Made by a program: the position numbers and the translations under genes
The notes under the pieces: generated by a model
What the model saw: the letters and a program-made list of their open reading frames with translations, nothing else
Databases searched by the model: none
Told to the model about the DNA's origin: nothing
From: Bryobacteraceae bacterium
GTDB taxonomy: Bacteria; Acidobacteriota; Terriglobia; Bryobacterales; Bryobacteraceae
DNA length: 7,416 bases
Direction: 5' to 3'
Assembly (NCBI GenBank): GCA_025929455.1
Contig: JAICMB010000148.1
Span: 1-7,416, forward strand
In this document: piece after piece, positions 7,372-7,416 of the stretch
Numbering within the stretch: the first letter of the stretch is position 1
How the letters are laid out: every line of letters begins with the position of its first letter

Positions 7372-7396
7372 GGGCGGCCGGTCTTGCCGGCTGCCC
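7372..7396. terminator. Strong hairpin after the esterase gene (terminator or extragenic palindromic repeat)
   Basis: Arms 7372-7381 and 7387-7396 pair over ten bases (nine Watson-Crick pairs and one G-T/G-U) around the five-base loop TCTTG, starting three bases after the esterase stop. No T-run follows, so intrinsic termination would be atypical. The GC-rich palindrome with a short loop also resembles dispersed extragenic palindromes found in many high-GC genomes. An alternative seven-base pairing of 7388-7394 with 7408-7414 shares the right arm. Confidence 0.5.
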
Positions 7397-7416
7397 ATGC
7401 CCGGGTTGCAGCCGAA

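Overview
The window looks like chromosome from a high-GC member of the Acidobacteriota, most likely the Bryobacterales/Solibacter group. Three things point there: an Oar-like TonB-dependent receptor of the type expanded in that phylum, a secreted protein ending in the Solibacter-type C-terminal domain (TIGR03437), and a pair of Tat-exported sugar enzymes, a Gfo/Idh/MocA oxidoreductase and a xylose-isomerase-like TIM barrel. The lineage is an inference from these families; no rRNA or marker gene is present.

Layout. Positions 1-2214 (+) hold the C-terminal 737 codons of the TonB-dependent receptor, whose signal peptide, regulatory-like domain and plug lie to the left of the window. One base after its stop comes the end of a convergent three-gene minus-strand cluster. 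In transcription order the cluster is a Tat-signal sugar isomerase/epimerase-like protein (6210 to 5284), a Tat-signal Gfo/Idh/MocA oxidoreductase (5260 to 3884) and a secreted beta-propeller-like/TIGR03437 protein (3880 to 2216). The gaps are 23 and 3 bases, so the three are probably one operon. A 54-base divergent promoter region (6211-6264) separates it from a secreted alpha/beta-hydrolase esterase on the plus strand (6265-7368). The right edge (7369-7416) is non-coding and carries a strong hairpin.

How the genes may work together. All five products are predicted to leave the cytoplasm: an outer-membrane transporter, two Tat-exported enzymes, one Sec-secreted esterase and one Sec-secreted protein of unknown role. 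A reasonable but unproven reading is a small module for polysaccharide-derived or acylated carbohydrate. The receptor would import ligand, the esterase would remove acyl groups, and the oxidoreductase and isomerase would alter sugars in the periplasm. The substrate cannot be read from sequence.

I found no CRISPR array, tRNA, rRNA, insertion sequence, phage gene or defence system, and no convincing evidence of a wholly new system. The most interesting details are the almost mirror-symmetric divergent promoter with likely leaderless transcripts on both sides, the pairing of two Tat-exported sugar enzymes with a TIGR03437 protein, and the single-base convergent junction.
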